Shown: positions 1-7,165 of the stretch, one piece after another | Layout: the number at the start of each line of letters is the position of its first letter | Position numbering within the stretch: the stretch's first letter is position 1 | DNA from: Deltaproteobacteria bacterium RIFOXYD12_FULL_50_9 | Lineage (GTDB): Bacteria; Desulfobacterota; Desulfobulbia; Desulfobulbales; CALZHT01 | Assembly: GCA_001799225.1 (NCBI GenBank) | Contig: MGTA01000167.1 | Coordinates: 65,012-75,086 of the forward strand | Reading direction: 5' to 3' | DNA: 10,075 nucleotides | Notes under the pieces: generated by a model | Seen by the model: the letters and a program-made list of their open reading frames with translations, nothing else | Told to the model about the DNA's origin: nothing | Database searches by the model: none | Translations under genes and position numbers: made by a program

Positions 1-425
1 ATGCGGGGATCCGAATCAAACACCAGCGGTAGAAAAAATCTGTCGCCTTCCCACATCGGCAGATCGAAGAGTTGATTGAGCCCTATCCATGTAAGGTCCC
101 CTTCGTTGTTCTCTTTAAAAGGTATGCCGGTAAAATCATCTATACGGAAGATGAAGCCGAGCCAGTTTTCGCCATCCGGGCCGAAGCCAGTCCAGTTAAT
201 GGTGCCGCGTAAAATGATTTTTTCGCAATTGATCCCAGCTTCTTCAAGGATTTCACGCTTAATGCAGGTTAAAACATCCTCATTTGCTCGCATCTTGCCG
301 CCCAGGCCATTGTATTTGTTGAAGTGGCAGTCTGTCAGTCGGGCGGTACGGTGGATCATCAGGGTTTGTTTGCGGTCTGCTGACAGAATGTACCCCATGG
401 TGCCGATAATAGGTGTATAGGGCAT
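1..425 (-). CDS. NUDIX hydrolase, MutT/8-oxo-dGTP diphosphatase-like (C-terminus cut by window edge)
   Basis: This minus-strand gene begins with ATG at 425-423 and runs off the left end, leaving 141 codons. The start is supported by an AAAAGGA Shine-Dalgarno sequence (complement of 431-437) five bases upstream. The translation opens MPYTPIIGTMGYIL and carries a perfect Nudix box (GX5EX7REUXEEXGU) at residues 43-65: G43, E49, R57-E58, E61-E62, G64. The N-terminal beta strand, a 'MIHR' segment (23-26) and 'KYNGLGGK' just before the box resemble bacterial MutT-like enzymes that hydrolyse oxidised purine nucleoside triphosphates. The catalytic glutamates that bind Mg2+ are intact. Substrate choice cannot be settled from the fold, so other (d)NTPs remain possible. 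It is transcribed divergently from the neighbouring diguanylate cyclase and shares no operon with anything visible. Confidence 0.9.
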   Translation of the reverse strand, partial: MPYTPIIGTMGYILSADRKQTLMIHRTARLTDCHFNKYNGLGGKMRANEDVLTCIKREILEEAGINCEKIILRGTINWTGFGPDGENWLGFIFRIDDFTGIPFKENNEGDLTWIGLNQLFDLPMWEGDRFFLPLVFDSDPR

Positions 426-663
426 ATGATTCCTTTTGCGGCGGTTGTGGTTAATATTACAATCAAAAAAGTTCAGTTGACAAGAATTAGTAATTATTGG
501 TATCTCTTAAGTGATTAAAGGATATCAGTGACTGAAATAATATGTCCTGAAATGAGCAGATGATTTCTGAGCCTTTAATGGGCTCTCATTAGATTAATAG
601 TCGTTGAATGTATAACTCGGTTGACTTTTTAACCCAGAATTGCCTGTAAATTAGGAAGATACC

Positions 664-1650
664 TTGAGCATCCTTATTGTTGATGATTCAAAAGTTATTC
701 AGGTGCTTTTGAGCACTACGCTAAAGAAAGCTGGATATGTTGATCTCCTTTGTGTCAGTTCGGCTCAGGAAGCCTTTAATTTTCTGGGAATCGACAATCA
801 AGAGAGAATGCGTACGGTGGTTAAGGGTGTTGATCTTATCCTTATGGATATTGTTATGCCGGTTATTGACGGTATTGAGGCTTGTCGGGCCATTAAAGAG
901 AACGAATTTATGGCCGACATCCCGATCGTAATGGTAACTGCTAAGGATGAGTCCGAGGTGTTGCAGTTGGCTTTCAGTGCCGGCGCTGTTGATTATATTG
1001 TCAAACCGGTAAAAAAGCAAGAGTTGCTCGCCAGGGTTAGGTCGGTGTTGAAGCTTAAACATGAGATGGATCGCCGGAAGTCAAGAGAGCGGGAGCTGCT
1101 TGAGGTGACCAGGCAACTGGAAGAAGCCAACAAGACCCTGCAACGCTTCTCCTATCTGGACGGTCTGACCGGGGTCAGCAATCGCCGTTTTTTTGATGAC
1201 ACCCTGCTGAAAGAGTGGAGACGAGCCCAAAGGGAAAAACAGTCGATTGGTTTTATTATGATCGATATTGATTTTTTTAAGGCTTATAATGATTTCTATG
1301 GGCATCAAGGCGGTGATGAATGTCTGAAGAGGGTTGCCCGGGCCATTAACACCGTTCCCAAGAGACCCACTGATTTTGTGGCGCGCTATGGTGGCGAGGA
1401 GTTTGCAGTAGTCCTGCCAAACACCGATATTGAAGGCGTTATGGTGGTAGCCGAGCAAATGCTTAACGATGTCAGAAATCTTGCCATTGTTCATGAGCGG
1501 TCCAAGGTGGCGGATCGGGTGACTATCAGTCTTGGCATTGCAGCCTGTATTCCACCCAAAGGGAAAGGGTTCGAGCAACTCATCAAGGAGGCGGATGCCG
1601 CTCTTTACAGCGCCAAGGCAGATGGCCGGGATCGCTTTAAATCCTCATAA
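664..1650 (+). CDS. Response regulator with REC and GGDEF domains (diguanylate cyclase, PleD/WspR-like)
   Basis: This 328-residue cytoplasmic protein should make cyclic di-GMP from two GTP when its receiver is phosphorylated. The REC domain (about 1-125) shows the acidic pair D7-D8, the phospho-acceptor D62 in LMDIVMP, T92 and K114 in VKP. A short helical linker (about 130-162), likely coiled coil, leads to the GGDEF domain (about 163-328). That domain has the metal-binding D202-x-D204 stretch, the active-site GGEEF at 244-248, and an intact inhibitory I-site R235-x-x-D238 five residues ahead of it, so product feedback inhibition is expected. The start is TTG: the reading begins SILIVDDS, the usual first strand of a receiver, and AGGAAG at 653-658 is well placed. 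It has one receiver and one output domain. No histidine kinase or c-di-GMP effector lies in the window, so its input is unknown. Confidence 0.93.
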   Translation: MSILIVDDSKVIQVLLSTTLKKAGYVDLLCVSSAQEAFNFLGIDNQERMRTVVKGVDLILMDIVMPVIDGIEACRAIKENEFMADIPIVMVTAKDESEVLQLAFSAGAVDYIVKPVKKQELLARVRSVLKLKHEMDRRKSRERELLEVTRQLEEANKTLQRFSYLDGLTGVSNRRFFDDTLLKEWRRAQREKQSIGFIMIDIDFFKAYNDFYGHQGGDECLKRVARAINTVPKRPTDFVARYGGEEFAVVLPNTDIEGVMVVAEQMLNDVRNLAIVHERSKVADRVTISLGIAACIPPKGKGFEQLIKEADAALYSAKADGRDRFKSS

Positions 1651-1718
1651 CCTCTATGCCGCAGTCCAATAACTGATTGCATCCAGCACCAGATTTGTTG
1701 TCCGATATTCTGCTTACT

Positions 1719-1752
1719 GGTTGCCACTCTTTTGCCACAACCCCATTTTTTT
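1719..1752 (+). terminator. Possible weak intrinsic terminator after the diguanylate cyclase
   Basis: A GGTTG/CAACC inverted repeat (1719-1723 and 1738-1742) encloses a 14-base loop and is followed after three bases by a run of seven T (1746-1752). The order stem then T-run fits rho-independent termination of the upstream cyclase gene. The stem is only five pairs and the loop is large, so the call is tentative. Confidence 0.3.
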
Positions 1753-1770
1753 GTTTGTTTAACCTGTGCT

Positions 1771-1785
1771 ATTGCTATTAGCAAT
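1771..1785 (+). repeat. Small hairpin next to the M32 peptidase ribosome binding site
   Basis: ATTGCT (1771-1776) and AGCAAT (1780-1785) form a perfect six-pair stem with a three-base loop. It ends two bases before the GGAGAG ribosome binding site (1788-1793) of the carboxypeptidase gene. It could affect leader folding or be a protein-binding dyad. Nothing else supports a function. Confidence 0.3.
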
Positions 1786-1799
1786 CCGGAGAGTTAGCT

Positions 1800-3281
1800 A
1801 TGGATCTGATTTCCCGCTTGAAAGAGCACTCGGCCGAATTGACCGATTTAAACTGTATAATGGCAACCCTGCAATGGGACCAGGAAGTTATGCTACCGCA
1901 GGAAGCCGGGGCGGAGCGGGCCGGACAACTGGCGACCTTAAGCGCTATCATCCATCGGCGAGAGGTTGCAGCGGAACTGGGAGACCTTCTCGAACTTGCC
2001 GGACGACCGGCAGATGGCAGGTCAGATGCGGATCAAGCCCTGATTCGGGTCATGCGTCGGAATTATGAGCAGAATACCCGCTTGCCGGAAGAGTTTGTTA
2101 TCGAGTTTGCCAGGTTGACCGGCAGGGCTTTACAGGCCTGGGTTGAGGCTCGATCAAATTCTGATTTCGGTCGGTTTGCCCCGATATTAAAGCAGATTGT
2201 CGAGATGTCCAGGCAGAAGGCCGAATACTTGGGCTATAGCGAAGAGCCTTACGATGCACTCCTTGATTTGCACGAGGAGGGACTTACAACCAATACGGTG
2301 CGGACAGTTTTTGCAGGACTCAAAGAGCCGCTTTCCCGCATGGTTCGCAAGGCAGCCGCCCTGCCCAGTTCGTCAGCCGGCTTTGCTGAAGATTTTGTTC
2401 AGAGTGCTCAGGTGCGCTTTGCTGAGCATATGCTGGAATCAATCGGTTTTGATTTCAGCCGAGGCCGGCAGGATCGTTCCGCCCATCCTTTTTCAACTAC
2501 CCTTGGCCATCATGACCGGCGGGTAACCAATCGTTATCATTCCAAAAGTATAGAATTTATCTTCAGCGCTCTTCATGAAGGCGGACATGCCCTTTACGAA
2601 CTGGGAATTGATCAGGCGCTTGCTCATACCTGCCTTGATAACGGCGTGTCGCTCGGGATTCATGAATCACAATCAAGACTCTGGGAGAATATCATCGGTC
2701 GCAGCCTGCCGTTCTGGCAACGTTTTTTCCCTGATCTGCTCAGGGCCTTTCCTGTGCAGTTTAAAGGAGTGAGTGTTGATAATTTTGTCAGCGCGATCAA
2801 TACGGTCAAACCTAGTCTGATCCGGGTTGAAGCCGATGAGGTGAGTTATAACCTGCATGTCCTCATCCGTTTTGAACTTGAACAAAGGCTGATGGCCGGC
2901 AGTCTGACCGTGGATGAACTGCCGGCGGCCTGGAATGCTTTGTACCGCGACTATCTCGGCGTTGAGGTCAATAGCGATGCCAACGGCGTACTCCAGGATA
3001 TCCATTGGGCGCACGGCAGCATCGGTTATTTCCCGACCTATACCATCGGCAACCTGGCGGCGGCCCAGATCTGGAATACCTTTACCAGCGAACATCCGGA
3101 TCATGCCGAGATTATCGCGAGTGGGCGGCTTTCGGTGATCAGGGAGTGGCTCACCAGCGCCATCTACGCGCACGGCAGCATCTATCCGCCGGGAGAATTG
3201 CTTCGCAGAGTGACCGGCGAGTCGCTTGATTCCAGCTATTATCTTGATTATCTCAGTCTGAAGTATAAAGAGCTGGTTTGA
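1800..3281 (+). CDS. M32-family metallocarboxypeptidase (carboxypeptidase Taq type)
   Basis: This 493-residue cytoplasmic zinc enzyme removes C-terminal amino acids from peptides and probably serves peptide turnover. The zinc site is intact: HEGGH at 259-263 (the HExxH motif, E260 being the general base) and HESQSRLWEN from 288, whose E289 is the third zinc ligand. Other M32 signatures are the HPF-like 'AHPFSTT' and DRRVT segments ahead of the zinc site and GYFPTYTIGN near the C-terminus. The length matches the family's usual 490-510 residues. There is no signal peptide or membrane segment. The start ATG at 1800 has GGAGAG six bases upstream, and the N-terminus (LKEHSAELTDLN, then LQWDQEVMLP) is family-like. 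It appears monocistronic: it is separated from the cyclase by 149 bases and from hepT by 143. Confidence 0.95.
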   Translation: MDLISRLKEHSAELTDLNCIMATLQWDQEVMLPQEAGAERAGQLATLSAIIHRREVAAELGDLLELAGRPADGRSDADQALIRVMRRNYEQNTRLPEEFVIEFARLTGRALQAWVEARSNSDFGRFAPILKQIVEMSRQKAEYLGYSEEPYDALLDLHEEGLTTNTVRTVFAGLKEPLSRMVRKAAALPSSSAGFAEDFVQSAQVRFAEHMLESIGFDFSRGRQDRSAHPFSTTLGHHDRRVTNRYHSKSIEFIFSALHEGGHALYELGIDQALAHTCLDNGVSLGIHESQSRLWENIIGRSLPFWQRFFPDLLRAFPVQFKGVSVDNFVSAINTVKPSLIRVEADEVSYNLHVLIRFELEQRLMAGSLTVDELPAAWNALYRDYLGVEVNSDANGVLQDIHWAHGSIGYFPTYTIGNLAAAQIWNTFTSEHPDHAEIIASGRLSVIREWLTSAIYAHGSIYPPGELLRRVTGESLDSSYYLDYLSLKYKELV

Positions 3282-3390
3282 TGCCGGGCTTGGTTCAAGT
3301 GAGTCAACAAAAGAAGAGGCATGGTGTGAAAGAATACAAGAATATATGTCAGGAAAAGGCTGTCGGGCTTGCTTAATTGTGTCTGAGCAG

Positions 3391-3409
3391 ATACTTTTTG
3401 GCTAAGTAT
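3391..3409. promoter_or_regulatory. Inverted repeat just upstream of hepT, candidate operator
   Basis: ATACTT (3391-3396) and AAGTAT (3404-3409) form a perfect six-base inverted repeat with a seven-base centre, ending two bases before the hepT ribosome binding site. Toxin-antitoxin operons are often autoregulated through such dyads. A role here is inferred from position alone; no convincing -35/-10 pair could be assigned around it. Confidence 0.3.
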
Positions 3410-3424
3410 TTGAGGAGTGGAATA

Positions 3425-3835
3425 ATGACGGAGAATGATGTTCGTTGGAAACAGCGGTTCCAGAATTTTGAGAAAGCCTATCTTTCCCTCAAAGAGGCCA
3501 TGGAAATGGAAGAGCTGAATGAGCTTGAAAGAAATGGCTTGGTTCAGCGTTTTGAGTTCACTCTTGATCTTTCGTGGAAGATCATGAAAGATTTCTTGGA
3601 AGAAAAGGGATTCGCTTTTAAACCATCGCCCAAGGATACATTAAGACTGGCGCAACAGAGCGGGTATATTTCCTGCGCTCAGGAGTTGATTGACGGATTG
3701 GAGATTCGAAATGAGCTTTCGCACGATTATAGCGGTGCAAAATTTGAACGCTCAGAAAAGCAGCTAAGAGAAGAGACGTTTGTAGCATTGGAAACACTGT
3801 ACCTCTTTTTTCTAAATGAAGGGAAGAATGGTTAA
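3425..3835 (+). CDS. hepT: HepT-like HEPN RNase toxin (HI0074 family, nucleotidyltransferase partner)
   Basis: This 136-residue, mostly helical protein has the HEPN nuclease motif Rx4-6HxY as RNELSHDY, with R95, H100 and Y102. In the characterised HepT/MntA system (known from Shewanella) such a protein is an RNA-cleaving toxin, neutralised when its partner adds AMP to the tyrosine of this motif. The family is also annotated as 'nucleotidyltransferase substrate binding protein, HI0074 family'. An in-frame upstream start at 3377 exists, but GAGGAG at 3412-3417, seven bases before ATG 3425, selects the shorter form. That form begins MTENDVRWKQRF, as HI0074-type proteins do. It overlaps the nucleotidyltransferase gene downstream, so the two should be translationally coupled. 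RNase activity is inferred from intact residues. Confidence 0.88.
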   Translation: MTENDVRWKQRFQNFEKAYLSLKEAMEMEELNELERNGLVQRFEFTLDLSWKIMKDFLEEKGFAFKPSPKDTLRLAQQSGYISCAQELIDGLEIRNELSHDYSGAKFERSEKQLREETFVALETLYLFFLNEGKNG

Positions 3836-4199
3836 GTCGGATTTTTCGCGGAGCAATATAGAAAAGAACTACTTTGGGCTGACTGACCGGGATATGCAGA
3901 CCATGTTGGATATTTTTATAAAGTATCCCGAGGTCCAGACCGTTTTTGTTTTTGGGAGTCGGGCCAAGCAAACCCACAAGCCAGGCAGTGATATTGACCT
4001 GGCGATTATGAATGCCGGGGTGAGAGAGACGGTTATCAGTAAAATAAAAGGCGATTTTGATGAAAGCAGCCTGCCCTATACCGTTGATCTGGTCAATTAT
4101 CCGGTATTAAACCATGCTGAATTGAAAAATCATATTGATCGGGTCGGGGTGCTGTTTTATCAAAAGGAAGGCTTTTATAATTTACTAAAAAAGGAGTGA
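3828..4199 (+). CDS. mntA: MntA-like minimal nucleotidyltransferase, antitoxin partner of HepT
   Basis: This 123-residue protein has the DNA polymerase beta-type nucleotidyltransferase signature GSx10DxD as G43-S44 ... D55-I-D57 (GSRAKQ...GSDIDLAI), and a likely third metal-binding aspartate D87 in VDLVNY. In the known system the enzyme uses ATP to adenylylate the HepT tyrosine and so silences the toxin. Two starts are possible. ATG 3828 has AAGGGA at 3819-3824, close upstream, and overlaps the hepT stop by eight bases. ATG 3816 would add four residues and has no ribosome binding site. Either start implies coupling to hepT. The gene ends 203 bases before hydB. An unrelated minimal nucleotidyltransferase would look the same, but the adjacent HEPN gene makes the MntA role likely. 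Confidence 0.88.
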   Translation: MVKSDFSRSNIEKNYFGLTDRDMQTMLDIFIKYPEVQTVFVFGSRAKQTHKPGSDIDLAIMNAGVRETVISKIKGDFDESSLPYTVDLVNYPVLNHAELKNHIDRVGVLFYQKEGFYNLLKKE

Positions 4200-4401
4200 G
4201 GTATCCCTGTGACCCTTCAATATCTGAAAAAACATGACCAGTACAAAAGACTTTTTTATTTTCCTATTGCAAGCTTTGCCATCATAGTTGTGTCTCAATA
4301 AGAAAACGTAACAACAGGAGTCTTTTACTTTTAATCCGCTTGCGAAACGTTTGGAATGAAACCCGGACAATGCTTGAATAACCGTATAACGAGGTGCCGG
4401 T

Positions 4402-5439
4402 ATGATTTTTAAGGTATTTGCAAAAGATGAACTGACGAGGCTGTTTGAGGTCTTGTCGGTGAACAGGGTCGTCGGACCTGTCCAGAAAGGCTTGGATCGG
4501 AAAAACAGGCCTATTTACTCATTTGAAGTGGTCGACAATTTTGATGATCTACGGCTTGACTATCCTTCTACCCTGTATCCGGCCAAGCGTTATTTTTTGC
4601 CGTTTGAGGAGACACTGAGCTCATTTACCCTGGAGAGCGGTTCCTGGGAGAAACACGTAGATTATAATGTTTATCAGCCGCAGGTCATGTTCGGAATGCA
4701 TGCCTGTGATATAAATGCCTTGAATAAACTCGATAAGGTGTTGATAAATAGCGTCCATCCTACCCCGTATTATGCCAGCAAACGACGCAATATGTTTATA
4801 ATCGGTATAGAGTGTATGCCGCAACCTCACTGTTTCTGCCGATCAATGGGCGCGGACACTGTTCAGCACGGTTTTGACATGTTTTTAACTGATCTGGGAG
4901 ATCGTTATTTTGCCGAGATCCTCTCTTCCACCGCCTATAATTATCTTTTGAAAATTAAGACCATGGAGGCATCAGAAACTGATCATCAGGAATACCGGCA
5001 GGTGGTTAGAGAAAAAAGCAGCAAGTTTACCACTCATGTCGATACCACTGATCTGACCAAGATCCTCGACATGGAGTTTCAGGCCGATGTCTGGAAACAG
5101 TGGGGTGACAAGTGCCTCTCCTGCGGCACCTGCGCTAATGTCTGTCCAACCTGTTACTGCTATGGCGTGCAAGAAACGGTCGACATGAACTTGCAGGCGG
5201 CGACCAAAACCAAGCAGCTATACTCATGCAATTTGATCGATTTCGCCGAGGTGGCTGGTGGTCATAATTTCCGACCCGAGGCCCATATCAGATTAAAATA
5301 CCGATATTATCATAAACATCGTGGGTTTGTGGAGGCCTTTGAAGAGTCCCTTTGCGTTGGCTGCGGTCGATGCGGCGAATCCTGCCTTGCCAATATCAAT
5401 GTTCCTGAAGTCATCGCCAGCGTGCGATATGAGGAGTAA
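4402..5439 (+). CDS. hydB: Group 3b [NiFe] hydrogenase (sulfhydrogenase) beta subunit, 4Fe-4S dicluster protein
   Basis: This 345-residue cytoplasmic protein carries electrons between the diaphorase and hydrogenase modules. Two ferredoxin-type cluster motifs lie near the C-terminus: C238-x2-C241-x2-C244-x3-C248-P and C318-x2-C321-x2-C324-x3-C328. Extra conserved-looking cysteines sit upstream in GMHACD (C102) and in ECMPQPHCFCRSMG (C138, C144, C146), as is typical of sulfhydrogenase/anaerobic sulfite reductase A-like subunits. The second motif lacks the usual trailing proline. Start ATG 4402 has GAGG at 4391-4394. It is the first gene of the operon, and its stop is four bases before hydG. Gene order beta-gamma-delta-alpha matches archaeal hydBGDA. 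An anaerobic sulfite reductase subunit A is the main alternative, excluded here by the adjoining hydrogenase subunits. Confidence 0.93.
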   Translation: MIFKVFAKDELTRLFEVLSVNRVVGPVQKGLDRKNRPIYSFEVVDNFDDLRLDYPSTLYPAKRYFLPFEETLSSFTLESGSWEKHVDYNVYQPQVMFGMHACDINALNKLDKVLINSVHPTPYYASKRRNMFIIGIECMPQPHCFCRSMGADTVQHGFDMFLTDLGDRYFAEILSSTAYNYLLKIKTMEASETDHQEYRQVVREKSSKFTTHVDTTDLTKILDMEFQADVWKQWGDKCLSCGTCANVCPTCYCYGVQETVDMNLQAATKTKQLYSCNLIDFAEVAGGHNFRPEAHIRLKYRYYHKHRGFVEAFEESLCVGCGRCGESCLANINVPEVIASVRYEE

Positions 5440-5443
5440 CTGC

Positions 5444-6352
5444 ATGGTGGAAAAAATAGCGTTTGTTGATGTCCTGAAAGATAAGGCAGTCGATGACCTT
5501 CTGCATGATTTAAGTAGATTTGAATATACCTACAAGGCAGAGATCACCAATGTCTATCCCCTGACCCAGACTGAGAGACTCTATCAGATCCAGATAAAGG
5601 ATCCGGATGAGAGAAACAGGTTTATTTTTCGGCCAGGTCAGTTTGTCATGCTCGAACTGCCCGGTATCGGCGAGTCCCCGTTTTCCATCTCTTCTTCGCC
5701 TCTCCGCCGTGGGGATATAGAGTTGTGTATTCGCGGGGTTGGGAATTTGACAAATTTCCTGGCTCGGTTAGAGCGCGGTGCCGAGGTGGGGATCAGCGGA
5801 CCGTTCGGAACCAGTTTCCCGGTTGAAACCATGCAGGGACAGAATATTATGCTGATCGCCGGCGGCTTGGGTCTTGTGCCTTTGCGGGCGCCTATTCTGC
5901 ATGTTCTTGAACATCGCAGTCGTTACGGCGAGGTTGATATCATTTACGGTGCCAAACAACCGTCCGAACTCCTTTTTACCTATCAGTATGAGATGTGGAG
6001 GAAATTCGATATCAGCCTGAATATTATTGTCGATAAAGCCGACGAATCCTGGCAGGGGCCGGTTGGGTTGATTACTGAGACCTTGAAGGAGCGGATTGTG
6101 GTCCGCAATGCTGAAACCTTGGCCAGCAACACCTTTGCCATTGTTTGCGGTCCGCCTGTGATGTTCAAGTATGTCTGCAAGATGCTTACTGAAGCCGGAC
6201 TGCCCATGCAGAAGATGTTTGTCTCGCTTGAACGCCGTATGCACTGTGGCCGCGGCAAGTGCTGCCGCTGCAATATTGGTTCAACTTACACCTGCCTGGA
6301 AGGCCCGGTGTTTGATTACTGGACGGTGATGAATCTTAAGGAGGCCATCTGA
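5444..6352 (+). CDS. hydG: Group 3b [NiFe] hydrogenase gamma subunit, FAD/NAD(P)-binding reductase with [2Fe-2S] centre
   Basis: This 302-residue diaphorase of the ferredoxin-NADP reductase fold passes electrons between NAD(P)H and the Fe-S chain. The FAD domain (about 28-130) shows FRPGQFVML (62-70), SPFSISSSP (78-86) and GPFGTSFP. The nucleotide domain opens with IAGGLGLVPLR (glycines near 140-143), continues with YGAK, and has CGPPVM toward its end. The C-terminal [2Fe-2S] motif is C268-x4-C273-x2-C276-x7-C284 followed by LEGPVF, as in dihydroorotate dehydrogenase electron-transfer subunits. C274 is an additional adjacent cysteine. An open frame extends upstream to 5321 inside hydB, but GAGGAG at 5431-5436 and ATG 5444 give the natural start. 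The stop overlaps the hydD start by one base. Preference for NADH or NADPH cannot be read by eye. Confidence 0.94.
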   Translation: MVEKIAFVDVLKDKAVDDLLHDLSRFEYTYKAEITNVYPLTQTERLYQIQIKDPDERNRFIFRPGQFVMLELPGIGESPFSISSSPLRRGDIELCIRGVGNLTNFLARLERGAEVGISGPFGTSFPVETMQGQNIMLIAGGLGLVPLRAPILHVLEHRSRYGEVDIIYGAKQPSELLFTYQYEMWRKFDISLNIIVDKADESWQGPVGLITETLKERIVVRNAETLASNTFAIVCGPPVMFKYVCKMLTEAGLPMQKMFVSLERRMHCGRGKCCRCNIGSTYTCLEGPVFDYWTVMNLKEAI

Positions 6353-7140
6353 TGCCTGCCAATTTGACATATCTTGGGGTGGAGCTTGCCCGACCGCGTG
6401 TGGCTTTTTTTGAGCTCTCTTCCTGCGAGGGTTGCCAGTTGCAACTTCTGAACAACGAGGCAACCCTGCTCGATTTCCTCTCGCTGGTCGAGGTGGTGCG
6501 CTTCCGAGAAGGGATGACTGAGGCCGGCGACGATTATGCGGTCGCCTTTGTCGAAGGCAGCGTTACCAGAGCTGATCAGGAATTGCAGCTTGCTGAGATC
6601 CGCAAAAAAGCCAAGGTTATGGTTGCCTTTGGCTCTTGTGCCTGTTTCGGTGGCGTCAATCAGCTTAAGAACCGTTTCAGCGATCAGGAGTGGGTGAAAC
6701 GGGAGGTGTATGGCGATTTTCATGTCGATACCCAATTAGCCAGACCGATAAGCGATGTGGTCAAGGTTGACCTCATGATTTACGGCTGCCCGGTGAAGAA
6801 GGAAGAGGTTGAGAGGATTGTTACGGATCTGCTGCTCGGCAAGGCCATCAATCACCCTAAATATCCGGTGTGTATGGAGTGCAAGGCCAACGAAAACATC
6901 TGCCTGTTTGACCTGGGCGAACCGTGCCTCGGTCCGGTCACCAGGGCCGGGTGTGATGCCTGGTGTCCGAGCAATCGCATGGGATGCTGGGGGTGCAGGG
7001 GGCCGGCGGATGCCGCTAACATTCCGCAGATGGCTAGAATCATGGCCGAGCATGGTTTCTCGACCGAAACACTGCTTGACCGGCTCGAATGTTTTGGTGG
7101 TTTTGCCGCCCATGTCGAGGAAATACGCAAGAAGGGTTGA
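6352..7140 (+). CDS. hydD: Group 3b [NiFe] hydrogenase small subunit (delta)
   Basis: This 262-residue small subunit carries the Fe-S relay from the active site to the reductase module. The proximal-cluster ligands are recognisable: C25-E-G-C28 near the N-terminus, GSCACFGG (C96, C98) and YGCP (C146). The C-terminal part has eight more cysteines (174, 177, 184, 192, 201, 205, 212, 215), enough for two further 4Fe-4S clusters. It starts directly with the flavodoxin-like domain and has no twin-arginine signal, so the enzyme is cytoplasmic, unlike group 1 uptake hydrogenases. ATG 6352 shares its first base with the hydG stop and is preceded by AAGGAGG at 6338-6344, the strongest ribosome binding site of the operon. 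It is 25 bases from hydA. Confidence 0.95.
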   Translation: MPANLTYLGVELARPRVAFFELSSCEGCQLQLLNNEATLLDFLSLVEVVRFREGMTEAGDDYAVAFVEGSVTRADQELQLAEIRKKAKVMVAFGSCACFGGVNQLKNRFSDQEWVKREVYGDFHVDTQLARPISDVVKVDLMIYGCPVKKEEVERIVTDLLLGKAINHPKYPVCMECKANENICLFDLGEPCLGPVTRAGCDAWCPSNRMGCWGCRGPADAANIPQMARIMAEHGFSTETLLDRLECFGGFAAHVEEIRKKG

Positions 7141-7165
7141 TAGAAAACCGGATGGAGAACTCACG

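Noticed and set aside
76..420. 114-codon plus-strand open frame
   Set aside because: It is the antisense shadow of the NUDIX gene, whose minus-strand frame has a perfect Nudix box and a good ribosome binding site. The plus-strand product has no recognisable motif.
621..650. TTGACT-N18-TGTAAA as promoter of the diguanylate cyclase
   Set aside because: The start site it predicts (near 657) would fall inside the ribosome binding site at 653-658, so the message could not use it normally.
4209..4301. A 30-codon GTG-started frame after mntA, hydrophobic toward its end (LFYFPIASFAIIVV)
   Set aside because: AAGGAG at 4191-4196 is 12 bases away, too far for a confident ribosome binding site. The frame is short, AT-rich and unrecognised, so chance is the simpler explanation.
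4245..4326. AAAAGACT / AGTCTTTT eight-base inverted repeat upstream of hydB
   Set aside because: The arms are 66 bases apart and AT-rich. Without conservation or a known regulator site there is no reason to call it functional.
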